From: Leptolyngbya iicbica LK
GTDB taxonomy: Bacteria; Cyanobacteriota; Cyanobacteriia; Phormidesmidales; Phormidesmidaceae
Reading direction: 5' to 3'
NCBI RefSeq assembly: GCF_004212215.1
Contig: NZ_QVFV01000002.1
Coordinates: 371,387 to 435,386 of the forward strand
Length of the DNA: 64,000 nt
This document shows positions 55,053-64,000 of this stretch, piece by piece. The position numbers were made by a program, and so were the translations under genes. Position 1 is the stretch's first letter, and every line of letters begins with the position of its first letter. Below the pieces are notes generated by a model. It was not told the DNA's origin and made no database searches. It saw only the letters and a list, made by a program, of their open reading frames with translations.

Positions 55053-56668
55053 GATGGCTCGTCACCTTCTTCCGCTGGGGGGGAGCTACTGCCAGATTTT
55101 TTGAGGTGGGGCAGGCAGTGTTCGATCACGTCATTGAAGATTTGGGGAATGATGTCTTCGCTGACAACGTAGTCACCTTCAAGACTGTTGGCGGCCCAGC
55201 GCCAGGTGGGCAAATGTCCCGGAGGGGCCTGGAGGTGAAACTGCAGATGGCGATAGGCTTTGCGGCGGACGAGGAGACTGACATTGCCGATACCGACACT
55301 TTCGATCCATTCGACGGCGGTCAAAAATTCGCCAGGTTGGCGATCGTGATCGGCATAGATGCGATGCTGCGCGGCAAAGCCAAACTTGTTTTGACTGTAG
55401 CGCGCCCATAGCTGATCAATTGTGTTCACATCGACGCAGTATTGACTCAAGCTCAGTAAGGTCTCAGCCGAGAGGGGACGCATGTCATGGCTCAGGGCTG
55501 ACAACAGCAGGCGTTCGGTTTCTTGATCCGCTGCTTCCCAATGGTTGAGCCACAGGAGTTGCCGCAGCCGGGTGTAATCCAGGCCCAGGGCAGAATCGAT
55601 GGGGCCATAGCGTTCATCGGTGGCCTCACGTTCGATCGCCCGCACCCGTTCACGATCGAGCTGCCAATTGCGGCGGGCTTGCTCTAAGCGGCCTCGGTCA
55701 AACTCGCTGGGGTAAGGGGAGCGGGCGATCGCCCCGGCAAATTCTCGTCGATACTCTTCTTCCCGCTGTTGTTGGAGGGCGAGCAGCTGTTGCGGCGACG
55801 GAGTTTCTGGCTGCTTAGGAGCGGTCTCTGGCGACTCCGCCGATTCATCGGCGGGGGGAGTAGGGTCTTCAGCCGGTTGGCGCTTCGCGATTTCTTCGAT
55901 GCTGATGGTGGCAATTTCATCGTCGTTGGCAGACAGGCCCATCGCTTCACAAAAGCGGGCCAGTTCAGTTTGCGTATGGGCGCTCAAAGGCATCTGGCGA
56001 TCGAGCTCGTAGCAGAGAAGTTCGCGATAGCGATCGAGCTTGGTTTGTCGATCGCGGTAGGGGCCGAGGGCATCGAGTTTGATCTGTTCGGCAGTTGCGG
56101 GATCGAGCTGCAATTGCTGCCGCAGCAGTTCCAGATTTTCCTCTTCAATCGGGGAGAATTCGCCGTCATGCCGGGCATAAAGAGCGGCTCGGGCCTGGAA
56201 CAGTTGCCGATCTGGCAACAGCATATTGACGGCGGGCAAGAGACTCAAGACGACTTCACTAGAGGCGGTTTCAACTTGAGTGGTGACGTGCTCGATGGTG
56301 CAAGTCAGGCGAATGGTGACGTGGTCGACCGGCAGCAAGTCACTCACGCCTAAGTCTTCTAGACAAGTGCTGATGCATTCCAGCCAGGTGGCGACGCGCT
56401 CGGGCTCAGGCAGACGAATGTCGAGACCGTACAGGGTGTCCCCGTCTTGGGAAATTCGCAAGGCTTTAATGCGCTCGCCGGGGCTCATGTCATATTGCGG
56501 CAAGGCACGCCAAAATTCCTGCACGGCCCGATCGCGCTCCACCATATTCAGCGAGCTGTCAATGACTCGTAAAAGTATGCGAGCTGGTCGGACGCTCTCC
56601 ACCTGGGGGTCACTCCTCTCTGTGTGATCACGCTTGGACTGCACTAAGGATAATGCTTGCGATCGCAT
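55049..56668 (-). CDS. Large GUN4-domain protein with helical N-terminal region
   Basis: A 539-residue protein whose C-terminal 160 residues (about 364-525) are a GUN4 domain: DYTRLRQLLWLNHWEAADQE, VNTIDQLWARYSQNKFGFAA, QHRIYADHD and APPGHLPTWRWAANSL. The N-terminal 200 residues begin with a compact domain (ILLRVIDSSLNMVERDRAV, then VTIRLTCTIEHVTTQVETAS) that I do not recognise. An acidic, Pro/Glu/Ser-rich linker (about 250-290) and a charged helical segment follow. Such long GUN4 fusions in cyanobacteria may be sensors rather than chlorophyll-synthesis factors; this is inference. It is transcribed before, and overlaps, the small GUN4 gene. Confidence 0.85.
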   Translation of the reverse strand: MRSQALSLVQSKRDHTERSDPQVESVRPARILLRVIDSSLNMVERDRAVQEFWRALPQYDMSPGERIKALRISQDGDTLYGLDIRLPEPERVATWLECISTCLEDLGVSDLLPVDHVTIRLTCTIEHVTTQVETASSEVVLSLLPAVNMLLPDRQLFQARAALYARHDGEFSPIEEENLELLRQQLQLDPATAEQIKLDALGPYRDRQTKLDRYRELLCYELDRQMPLSAHTQTELARFCEAMGLSANDDEIATISIEEIAKRQPAEDPTPPADESAESPETAPKQPETPSPQQLLALQQQREEEYRREFAGAIARSPYPSEFDRGRLEQARRNWQLDRERVRAIEREATDERYGPIDSALGLDYTRLRQLLWLNHWEAADQETERLLLSALSHDMRPLSAETLLSLSQYCVDVNTIDQLWARYSQNKFGFAAQHRIYADHDRQPGEFLTAVEWIESVGIGNVSLLVRRKAYRHLQFHLQAPPGHLPTWRWAANSLEGDYVVSEDIIPQIFNDVIEHCLPHLKKSGSSSPPAEEGDEPS

Positions 56669-57104
56669 CTAGACCGCGAATTCTCAAAGTCACATGGGCG
56701 ATCGGGGTAATCGCGCCCAGAGAAGTCCGATGGAGAAGGCCAGAATCGCCAACTACCAACGGTTTGGGCGGTCAGACCTGCTCGTTTAGTGACCCTGGCC
56801 GTGGTGGTGGCTCGGATGCCGGAGTAAAAGTTTACGTTTGCAAAAAATCCCTAGCACAAGCGAAGAAATTAAAAAGCTTGCACTAGACTGAGACAAATTT
56901 TGCATAAACTGAGCGGCATGAGGCGATCTGGGGCTCAGGGTTAGGGCTCGGCGGGTCAGCCCTCGGCGGGTGAGTGAAATGCCCGGTGACCTCTCGAAAG
57001 CGCATTATGTATTTTCTTGAGGGTCGGGATGAATTGACTGTGGTCTGGGTAATCTGGACTGCGACGGCTTTTTATTCGACAGCAAACTTATTGATAGCAA
57101 GGGT
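56669..57104. other. Divergent promoter region, GUN4 pair and secretion transporter
   Basis: 436 bases. It contains a duplicated CTCGGCGGGT near 56950-56970 and an AAGC/GCTT inverted pair around 56860-56880. No gene is evident. Confidence 0.45.
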
Positions 57105-60077
57105 ATGACGGTAACTTCTCAGTCCCTGCAACGAATTCTCTCGGGGGTGGCGCCCTTTGACCAATTGCCGGGGGCAGCGATCGCGAACTTGGCCCAGAGC
57201 GGCCAACTCTTGCGGTATCGCATTGGCCAACCGATTGTGCGACCCGAGGCGTTGCCGCAGCTAGTGCTGATCACCGATGGGCAAGCACGACTCCTGGGCG
57301 AAGATCCCCGCACTGACAAGCCCGCGACATTGCAGCTCCTGGGGCGGGGCTCCCTGTTGGGCATTGTGGGACTGTTACGGGGCCAGCCCTGTGAGACGGC
57401 GATCGCCTCTTCAGAGGTAGTGGGCTGTCAGTTTTCTATGGCGGTCTTTCAGCAAACGCTGGATCAATATCCCGAGTTTGCCACGGCCATTCGCGAGCAG
57501 CTGTATTTAGCTGAAGTCTTTGACCTCTTGGCGCGCCAGATCAACGATCAAGCTGAGGACGTGGGCGACTTGGCCCAGTTGTCCAAGCAGGCTCAGCAGG
57601 CGGGCGTGGTGCACTATTTGCCCTATGGCAAGCGACCGCTAAACCTGCCTCAACAGGAAAATTACACCTGGTTTGTCAGCAGCGGCACCATCATCAACCA
57701 ACCGATGGGCAGCCAGCTCAATTTAGAGTGGGCGGGCAATGAGTTAGACGTGATCAGTCCTCAGGGGGCGCGACTGGTCGGACTCCCCGATATCCCCGTG
57801 TTGTCGCCAGCGGCTCTGCCGCCAGGGACTGAGGCGGCGGGCGGCGTGAGTGCAGCTGAGCCCGCGGCGATTCCCTACGCGCCGGAGCATTTGCCGGAGC
57901 CGGAACCAGAGACCTCCGACGCGGCGGCAGAATATCCCTTTGTGCGGGGCCGGGGCGAAATCGAAGGCATGTTGGCCTGCATGGAGATGGTGAGCCAGTA
58001 CTTTGGCATGCCCTTTCGCCGGGACATCATTCGTCGGATTTTGACCAATCAGCGCGATCGCTTGGGTCAACTCTCCCTGCCCCTGGCGGGCAAAGTAGCG
58101 GAATTTATGGGCCTCCGCACCCAGATGACCCAGGTGCCGGTCAGCGCCATCAGCCGCCTGCCCACCCCCGCGCTGATTAGCTGGGAAGAGGGCTACGCCA
58201 TTCTGTATGAAACCAATGCCAAGGCCCGCGTGCTGGCGGTACCCGACTTGGGGATCATTCAGCGATCGCCCATCGAGTTTGCCGAAACCTGGGGCGACGA
58301 AGGCGAAGTCGTCCTCTTAGAAAAAACCCGCGAAACGCCCCAAGAGCGCTTTGGCCTGAACTGGTTTATCCCCTCGTTGAAAAAGTATCGCTGGGTACTG
58401 GTGGAGGTGCTCATTGCCTCCTTCTTTGTGCAGCTCTTCGGCCTGGCGAATCCGTTGATGGTGCAGGTCATTATCGACAAGGTAATCGTGCAAAACAGCA
58501 CCGATACCCTGCAAGTGCTCGGCGTCTTTTTGCTGGTGATTGCCGTCTTTGAGGCGGTGCTCACGGCCCTGCGAACGTATCTGTTTGTGGATACGACCAA
58601 CCGCATTGACATGGCGCTGGGCTCCGAAATCATTGATCACCTGCTGCGACTGCCCCTGCGTTACTTTGACAAACGCCCCGTCGGGGAATTGTCCAGTCGG
58701 GTCAACGAGCTGGAGAATATCCGCAAGTTTTTGACGGGCACGGCGCTGACAGTGGTGCTGGATGCCGTGTTCTCGGTGCTGTACATCGTCGTTATGTTCA
58801 TCTACAGCTGGCTGCTGACTCTGGTGGCGCTGGCGACAATTCCCCTGTTTGTCTTTTTGACGGTGTTGGTCGCCCCCATTGTGCGCAAGCAATTGCGGGT
58901 GAAGGCCGAGCGCAATGCCTCGACCCAGTCCTTTTTGGTGGAAGCGCTGTCAGGCATTCAAACCGTGAAGGCGCAAAATATCGAGTTGCGCACCCGTTGG
59001 CAATGGCAAGAGCGCTACGCCAGCTACGTCAGCGCCGGTTTCAACACGGTGCTGACCTCGACCACTGCCGGAGCCGCCAGCAACTTCTTGAACAAGTTGT
59101 CGGCGCTGCTGGTGCTCTGGGTCGGGGCATATCTGGTGCTGCAAGGGGAACTGAGCCTGGGTCAGCTGATCGCCTTCCGGATTATTTCGGGCTATGTGAC
59201 TGCGCCGATTTTGCGCCTGGCTCAGCTCTGGCAAAACTTCCAAGAGACGGCCCTGTCCTTGGAACGCTTGAGCGACATTTTGGATCATCCCTGCGAGGCC
59301 GAAGACCAGGGTCGCAACCAGATTCAGATGCCGGATATTCAGGGGCAGGTCACCTACGAAAATGTGGCATTTCGGTTTGCGCCGTCTGGCCCCTTGCAGT
59401 TGGTCAACATTAATTTGGAGTTTCCGGCAGGGCAGTTTGTCGGCATTGTGGGCCAAAGCGGTTCCGGCAAAAGTACCTTGATGAAGCTGCTGCCGCGCCT
59501 GTATGAAGTCGAATCGGGTCGCATTCTGATCGACAAGTACGATATCGGCAAGGTGGAGTTGTATTCCCTGCGGCAACAGGTGGGCATCGTGCCCCAAGAC
59601 AGCCTCTTGTTTGAGGGCAGCATTCAAGAAAATATCTCGCTCACCCGCCCCGAGGCGGACGACGAGGCCATCATCATGGCGGCCCGGATTGCGGGAGCCC
59701 ACGACTTTATTATGGATTTGCCGTTGGGCTACAACACCCGCGTGGGTGAACGGGGCGCGTCGTTGTCGGGGGGGCAGCGCCAGCGCATTGCGATCGCCCG
59801 CACGATTCTCCACAATCCCCGGCTGTTGATTTTGGACGAAGCCACCAGCGCCCTCGACTACGACACTGAAAAGCAGGTGTGTAACAACCTGAAAACTTGG
59901 GCTGAGGACCGCACGGTGTTTTTCATTACCCACCGTTTAAGCACCATTCAGGACTCTGACACGATTTTGGTGATGGATCGCGGTGCGGCGGTCGAGCAGG
60001 GTACCCACGAAGAACTGATGGCGCTGCGGGGACGTTATTACACCTTGTATCAACAACAGATTCACACCCCTGAATAG
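57105..60077 (+). CDS. Type I secretion ABC transporter with cyclic-nucleotide-binding-like and C39-like domains
   Basis: A 990-residue ABC exporter of the HlyB/peptidase-containing group. In order: a cyclic-nucleotide-binding-like domain (residues about 20-130), a linker, a C39-like domain (about 282-415), a six-helix membrane domain (about 425-720) and an ATPase. Walker A GQSGSGKST is near 783, LSGGQRQR near 887, Walker B LLILDEATSALD near 907. In the C39-like domain the catalytic Cys position reads EIEGMLACMEM, so the DCG motif is lost; it is probably a substrate-docking rather than a cleaving domain, as in HlyB. The HlyD-type adaptor follows 76 bases later. Its secreted cargo is not in the window. 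Confidence 0.92.
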   Translation: MTVTSQSLQRILSGVAPFDQLPGAAIANLAQSGQLLRYRIGQPIVRPEALPQLVLITDGQARLLGEDPRTDKPATLQLLGRGSLLGIVGLLRGQPCETAIASSEVVGCQFSMAVFQQTLDQYPEFATAIREQLYLAEVFDLLARQINDQAEDVGDLAQLSKQAQQAGVVHYLPYGKRPLNLPQQENYTWFVSSGTIINQPMGSQLNLEWAGNELDVISPQGARLVGLPDIPVLSPAALPPGTEAAGGVSAAEPAAIPYAPEHLPEPEPETSDAAAEYPFVRGRGEIEGMLACMEMVSQYFGMPFRRDIIRRILTNQRDRLGQLSLPLAGKVAEFMGLRTQMTQVPVSAISRLPTPALISWEEGYAILYETNAKARVLAVPDLGIIQRSPIEFAETWGDEGEVVLLEKTRETPQERFGLNWFIPSLKKYRWVLVEVLIASFFVQLFGLANPLMVQVIIDKVIVQNSTDTLQVLGVFLLVIAVFEAVLTALRTYLFVDTTNRIDMALGSEIIDHLLRLPLRYFDKRPVGELSSRVNELENIRKFLTGTALTVVLDAVFSVLYIVVMFIYSWLLTLVALATIPLFVFLTVLVAPIVRKQLRVKAERNASTQSFLVEALSGIQTVKAQNIELRTRWQWQERYASYVSAGFNTVLTSTTAGAASNFLNKLSALLVLWVGAYLVLQGELSLGQLIAFRIISGYVTAPILRLAQLWQNFQETALSLERLSDILDHPCEAEDQGRNQIQMPDIQGQVTYENVAFRFAPSGPLQLVNINLEFPAGQFVGIVGQSGSGKSTLMKLLPRLYEVESGRILIDKYDIGKVELYSLRQQVGIVPQDSLLFEGSIQENISLTRPEADDEAIIMAARIAGAHDFIMDLPLGYNTRVGERGASLSGGQRQRIAIARTILHNPRLLILDEATSALDYDTEKQVCNNLKTWAEDRTVFFITHRLSTIQDSDTILVMDRGAAVEQGTHEELMALRGRYYTLYQQQIHTPE

Positions 60078-60153
60078 GCCTTTAAAACGCTAGCCTGATT
60101 AGCGGCACCTGCTGCCGCGCTTGTTTTCGCTCAGATTCCTAAGAGGCTGAACC

Positions 60154-61719
60154 ATGACTTCCGGATCGCACGTGACACCCAACGGCACTCTCCAGAATGG
60201 GCACAATGGCAACGGTAACGGCAATGGACATATGCCGCCGACTCCGCCTTCGGCTCCCCCCACTCCGCCGACTTCGGGGTTTGAGCGATCGGTCATCTTG
60301 CGACAGTCGCCTCGCTGGGCGCGCTATGTCGTGTGGGGCATTGTAGCGGTGAGCGTGAGTACCGTGGCCTGGGCCTGTCTGGCCAAAATTGAGGAGGCGA
60401 TTCCGGCCCAGGGCAAGCTAGAGCCGGAAGGGGTCGTGCAACCCGTGCAGGCTCCTGTCGGTGGAGTGGTGGCCGAGATTCACGTCAATGAAGGGGAGTC
60501 AGTAGAGCAGGGTACGGTATTGGTCACCCTCGACCCCAAGGCGACCCGCGCCCAGCTGGAAGCCTTGCAGGATATTCGATCGCGTCTCCGCGAAGAAAAT
60601 CAGTATTACCGTTCTCAGCTCAGCGCCGCACCGGAGCTAGAGGGCGCGCCGGTCACCGTTTCCCCCGAGATCGCCCGCCTGACCAGTAACCGCGTGGCCC
60701 TAGTGGAAGAGAACGAACTGTATCGCGCCATTTTGCGGGGCGACTTGAATGCGGCCAACCTATCTCCCCGGCAGCGGGAACGAGTGGCAACGACCCTGGG
60801 GGGGCTGGATTCGCAAATTGCCATTAATCAGCTTGAAGTTGAGCAGCTGAATAAACAGCTTGACCAGGTTTCTACGCAATTGGCGAATGCCGTGCAGTCG
60901 CTCTCAGTGGAACAGGAAATTTATGACCGTATTGAACCCTTGGTGGCTCAAGGGGGCATTTCGGAACTGCAAGGATTGCGACAGCAGCAAGAGGTGAATA
61001 ATCGCGAAACTGAGGTGAATAGTCTGCGCGAAGAACAGCAGCGACTAATGTTAGCGATCGACCAGGCCCAAGAAGAGCTGCTGCGCACCCAAGTCGTGTC
61101 GAATGAAGACCTGCTGGAACGCATTGCGGCCAACGATAACCAAATCGCCAACATCGACAGCCAACTCACTAAAGTGGTGGTGGATAACGAAAAGCAGCTC
61201 GAGGAAATTGGCGGACAAATTAGCCAGCTCGAGTTTGCCCTAGAGAATCAGGAACTGCGGGCACCTCTGGACGGGCAGGTCTTTAACCTGAGGGCAAACC
61301 AACCGGGTTATGTAGCCAATGCCACCGAGCCAATTCTGGAAATTGTGCCCAATGACACACTGGTGGCGCGGGTCTTCATCACGAATCGCGACATTGGCTT
61401 TGTGACTCAGCGATTTCAGGATTCCGAAGAGCCGCTGATGGTGGATGTGCGCATCGATTCGTTCCCCTTTAGCGAGTTTGGCGATGTCGAAGGCGAAATT
61501 GTCCACATTGGCTCTGATGCGTTGCCCCCCGACGATGTGAATCCCTACTATCGATTCCCGGCGGAGATCGAGCTGCAAGATCAACTGTTGGGCGAAGCGC
61601 TGCCGCTGCAATCGGGCATGTCGGTGACGGCGAATATCAAGCTGCGCAAACGCCGCGTGATTACGATCCTCAGCGATCTCTTTGTACGGAAAATCGACAG
61701 CCTGCGTTCAGGCGGATAG
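60154..61719 (+). CDS. HlyD family periplasmic adaptor protein
   Basis: A 521-residue membrane-fusion protein of type I secretion. A cytoplasmic Asn/Gly/Pro-rich N-terminus is followed by one membrane span (about 57-77), the lipoyl half-motif PVQAPVGGVVAEIHVNEGES, a long coiled-coil hairpin (about 130-360), the second lipoyl half (ELRAPLDGQVFNL) and a beta barrel. It links the transporter at 57105 to an outer-membrane TolC protein, which is not encoded nearby. The low-complexity start PPTPPSAPPTPPTSG is notable. The two genes form an operon. Confidence 0.95.
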   Translation: MTSGSHVTPNGTLQNGHNGNGNGNGHMPPTPPSAPPTPPTSGFERSVILRQSPRWARYVVWGIVAVSVSTVAWACLAKIEEAIPAQGKLEPEGVVQPVQAPVGGVVAEIHVNEGESVEQGTVLVTLDPKATRAQLEALQDIRSRLREENQYYRSQLSAAPELEGAPVTVSPEIARLTSNRVALVEENELYRAILRGDLNAANLSPRQRERVATTLGGLDSQIAINQLEVEQLNKQLDQVSTQLANAVQSLSVEQEIYDRIEPLVAQGGISELQGLRQQQEVNNRETEVNSLREEQQRLMLAIDQAQEELLRTQVVSNEDLLERIAANDNQIANIDSQLTKVVVDNEKQLEEIGGQISQLEFALENQELRAPLDGQVFNLRANQPGYVANATEPILEIVPNDTLVARVFITNRDIGFVTQRFQDSEEPLMVDVRIDSFPFSEFGDVEGEIVHIGSDALPPDDVNPYYRFPAEIELQDQLLGEALPLQSGMSVTANIKLRKRRVITILSDLFVRKIDSLRSGG

Positions 61720-61783
61720 GGGCTATTAATCCACATATCTCGGCCCTCACCCCCAAGCCCTCTGGGCAGGCTGCGCCAACAGT

Positions 61784-61809
61784 CCTGCTCTCCCAAATAG
61801 GAGAGCAGG
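61784..61809. repeat. Hairpin of the CTCTCC family
   Basis: CCTGCTCTCC and GGAGAGCAGG pair over a CAAATA loop (10 bp), preceded by CCTCACCCCC. It resembles the elements between hypF and hypC. There is no T-run after it, but it may still limit hlyD transcription. Confidence 0.6.
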
Positions 61810-61870
61810 GTGGTTTCACACCCACGAAGAAAAATGAGGATGGCCTGATTCGTATCAATCACATCAGCCC

Positions 61871-62035
61871 CTGTCTCTCATAGAGCAATTAAAACAAATC
61901 CCTGATGAGCGCCACTGGCGGGGACGCCGACATCCCTTGTGGATGGTGTTGTGCCTCAGTCTACTCAGCTTTCTCTGCGGTTATCGCGGCTATCGCCCGC
62001 TGACGGACTTTGAACAACAAGTAATTTGCAAGTGA
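61871..62035 (+). pseudogene. ISAs1-type transposase N-terminal remnant
   Basis: A 54-codon fragment reads LSLIEQLKQIPDERHWRGRR, then HPLWMVLCLSLLSFLCGYRG, then YRPLTDFEQQ, and stops. This is the DDE_Tnp_1-associated N-terminus of ISAs1/H-repeat transposases. It has no start codon and no catalytic domain, so it is a dead remnant. It lies between the secretion operon and the TonB-like gene. Confidence 0.75.
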
Positions 62036-62049
62036 TTGGGATCAACCCA

Positions 62050-63951
62050 CTATTGCGCCTGGGGATCAGCAGACCAAAAAACAACCAGGACACTGGCCTC
62101 TTCGTTACTTAAGGGAATCACGGAGGCAAAGAGTTGCGGTGCACCGCTGCGTGACATTTGAATGAGCGGCGCACCACAGTAGTCTCCGGCATCAGCCGCT
62201 TCCGTTTCATATAACCGTGACAGCGTGGCCGGGGCTTGGCTGGCATCTTCAGACAAGATGAGCGCATCGGCGGCGGTTTCAACCGGCTGAAATGACTCAG
62301 CCGTGATATCTGCAAGAAAGCAACTTTGCTCAATATCTGCAGGCCATCCGCTGGCTAGCGAGGCGGCGGCTAGCGCCAATTGCTGATTCAATGTCCCGAC
62401 CGGCGAAGCTTCTACCTGCTGTCGGCCATTTTCCAAGAGATCGGTTTGTAGTGCCGGGTCAAAGGCGATCGCGGCATTGGTGTCTGGTTCACTAGGCGGT
62501 CTTGCCACAGGGGTTCGTTGGTCACGGGTATCGGCTGACGGTAGCTCAAAGGTCTCTGACTCCAGTGGTTGGCAGTCGTCAGCGTTATAGGCAACGGGCA
62601 CCTCGACCACCAAGATCTGTGGCGTGTCTGAAGGGGTAAACGCGACAGTTTTGACTAGATCGCGGGCGCGATCGTCAAAGTATTGATAGCCAGTCGAGCG
62701 GAGTGTTACGGGCTCAGCGCTCAAGGTGCCGTCAGGTAGCACTAAGACGCCCACCTCGACTTGATCTTTTGGGTCTACGGGCAAACAAATGTCGAGCGGA
62801 TATGACACATCGGGGATAAATCCTTCCCATTTCGGGAGATCCAGATCGTCCCCCTCAGGCAAGTCGATCGCGCCTGACTCACGCAGGGTTTGCAGCCAGG
62901 CTGCTTTCGTCTCGTCAGCTCCTCGGGACGTGGTGAGGGCTGGCCCGACATAGCTTTCCAGCACGGTGAAATAGTCGTCGGGTAGGCGGTCAACCGCTGG
63001 CGGCCAGTCACAGTCGGTCTCATCGTAATTGACGTCAACTTCGACTCGATAGGCTCGCGGTTCGTCGACATCAGGAAAGTCATATTGCCGCACTCGGTCT
63101 TCGGCGGCATTATCAAAGGCGCGATATTTCGTCCGCTGTACAAAGGGCTGATACATCTCAGGGGTACCCTCAGCATCGATGAAGACCAGGATGCGGGCGG
63201 CGTCTGGAGGACTGGGCAAACAAATATTGGCGGCGTAAGGCAGAGGCTCGAAGATTTTGAGCGGTCGAATCGTCAGGTCGGCCAGGTTGGGGGCGCGATC
63301 GCTCAATACTTGCAGCCAATTTGCTTGTGCCTCATTGGCATCGGTCTCAGATAGCTGCACCCCAGTATAGGTTTTGAAAATCTCGATGTAGTTGTCAAAG
63401 GGGGGCGGCTCGGCAGCCGTGACCTCGTCAGTGCGATCGGGGGGCCGACGACCGATGTCACTCGTGGCCCGCCCCTCAGCGGATGGCGATTGAGGATTCG
63501 GATCAGTCGTCTGATCGGCATTGTCTAGCTCAGGAATAGGGGCGACTAAGCCAGCATTATCAGCACTGTTTGGATTGGGAGACGGGCGATCGCTCGGGCG
63601 GCGATTCACCCTGGGAGGATTTCGCGGGGCCGGAGCAGCGGAGCGTGCCGTTGACCTAGCAGGGGGTGGAGAAGCAGTGCTGGGTCGAGCGGTTTTAACT
63701 GTTCCAGGGTTGGCGCTAGTCGCAGTGGGGCTTGCCGAAGGGGGATCAATTTTAATCACGGCCACCCCATCTTCCTCAGGATCGGGAGGCGGCAACAACT
63801 CCTCTTCCGCTGGCCCGGTAGGAATAAACAAGATCAGACCATGCAAGCCTAGAGAGACCAGCAACATTGGGGCAATGAGCCAACGCCAGAGGGGGTTCTG
63901 AGGCAGGGGCGGAGTCAGCTTTGGGGGAGTCGGGGTGCGGTCTTGCGCCAT
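62050..63951 (-). CDS. TonB-like proline-rich membrane-anchored protein with duplicated domain
   Basis: A 633-residue protein. A short cytoplasmic start is followed by one membrane span (about 22-45) and a long periplasmic Pro/Ser/Ala-rich linker (about 47-183), the TonB layout. Two related domains follow, near 184-318 and 322-455: both have a NWLQVL or AAWLQTL helix, an ICLP motif, a beta strand with VDVNY or VPVAY, and a closing NYDETDCDWPP or NADDCQPL. They look like TonB-C-like modules arisen by duplication. The last 150 residues form a further domain I do not recognise. A role in energy coupling or secretion is inferred only from layout. Confidence 0.7.
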   Translation of the reverse strand: MAQDRTPTPPKLTPPLPQNPLWRWLIAPMLLVSLGLHGLILFIPTGPAEEELLPPPDPEEDGVAVIKIDPPSASPTATSANPGTVKTARPSTASPPPARSTARSAAPAPRNPPRVNRRPSDRPSPNPNSADNAGLVAPIPELDNADQTTDPNPQSPSAEGRATSDIGRRPPDRTDEVTAAEPPPFDNYIEIFKTYTGVQLSETDANEAQANWLQVLSDRAPNLADLTIRPLKIFEPLPYAANICLPSPPDAARILVFIDAEGTPEMYQPFVQRTKYRAFDNAAEDRVRQYDFPDVDEPRAYRVEVDVNYDETDCDWPPAVDRLPDDYFTVLESYVGPALTTSRGADETKAAWLQTLRESGAIDLPEGDDLDLPKWEGFIPDVSYPLDICLPVDPKDQVEVGVLVLPDGTLSAEPVTLRSTGYQYFDDRARDLVKTVAFTPSDTPQILVVEVPVAYNADDCQPLESETFELPSADTRDQRTPVARPPSEPDTNAAIAFDPALQTDLLENGRQQVEASPVGTLNQQLALAAASLASGWPADIEQSCFLADITAESFQPVETAADALILSEDASQAPATLSRLYETEAADAGDYCGAPLIQMSRSGAPQLFASVIPLSNEEASVLVVFWSADPQAQ

Positions 63952-64000
63952 GATCTAAATCTAAATGGAAAAACGAAACTAATAACAGGGAACCGGGACA

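Noticed and set aside
58317-59933. Long open frames antisense to the secretion transporter
   Set aside because: Shadows of the ABC transporter gene; His/Gln/Arg-rich with no family features.

Overview
The window is from a cyanobacterium. The HIP1 octamer GCGATCGC recurs in most genes and gaps, and the gene set includes psbK, ndhH, plant-type phytoene desaturase plus phytoene synthase, two GUN4-domain proteins, and the 2-oxoglutarate decarboxylase/succinate-semialdehyde dehydrogenase pair of the cyanobacterial TCA cycle. GC-rich coding sequence, many dispersed palindromes and many signalling proteins suggest a filamentous Leptolyngbya-like lineage; the lineage is inference. I see no rRNA operon, CRISPR array, prophage or intact insertion sequence. 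One tRNA (Val, anticodon UAC) is present.

Layout. 0-7 kb: a Uma2-family nuclease-like gene between two copies of a terminator hairpin, then the fermentation genes pflB-pflA-adhE on the minus strand. 7.6-9.7 kb: a DUF318-type permease and a DUF3611 membrane protein. 10-13.6 kb: an undescribed membrane protein, a tandem palindromic repeat, and an AT-richer PLP enzyme with no HIP1 site. 13.6-17.3 kb: a znuABC-type metal uptake locus with a Zur/Fur-like box, split by a four-helix-bundle gene on the other strand. 17.5-23.8 kb: a membrane protein, an acyltransferase, the 2-oxoglutarate decarboxylase/SSADH pair and a Nudix hydrolase. 24-32 kb: a diguanylate cyclase, a PEP-CTERM protein, phosphoglucomutase, an adenylate-kinase-like/thioredoxin fusion, a WecA-like transferase and glyA. 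32-41 kb: pds-crtB, a VanX-like dipeptidase, a phosphatase/anti-sigma partner-switch pair, rsmH, ndhH and a GNAT enzyme. 41-46 kb: hypF-hypC-hypD and psbK. 46-54 kb: a methyltransferase, a degenerate HD-GYP protein, a parvulin, sdhB, a hybrid histidine kinase, an Aat-like transferase and tRNA-Val. 54-64 kb: an overlapping pair of GUN4-domain proteins, a type I secretion ABC transporter with its HlyD adaptor, an ISAs1-type transposase remnant and a TonB-like protein.

How it fits together. pflB, pflA and adhE support dark anaerobic fermentation of pyruvate to formate and ethanol, and hypFCD mature a [NiFe] hydrogenase encoded elsewhere, so the window is rich in anoxic metabolism. The decarboxylase/SSADH pair and sdhB supply adjoining oxidative TCA steps.

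The most notable items are non-coding or architectural: the kinase-like/thioredoxin fusion with a lost Walker A lysine, the overlapping GUN4 pair, the 40-41 bp palindromic tandem repeat at 12.06-12.21 kb, a strong terminator with no gene in front of it at 23.15 kb, hairpin elements in operon gaps, and a low-complexity tract inserted in frame in hypF. All assignments come from reading the sequence; no database search was run.
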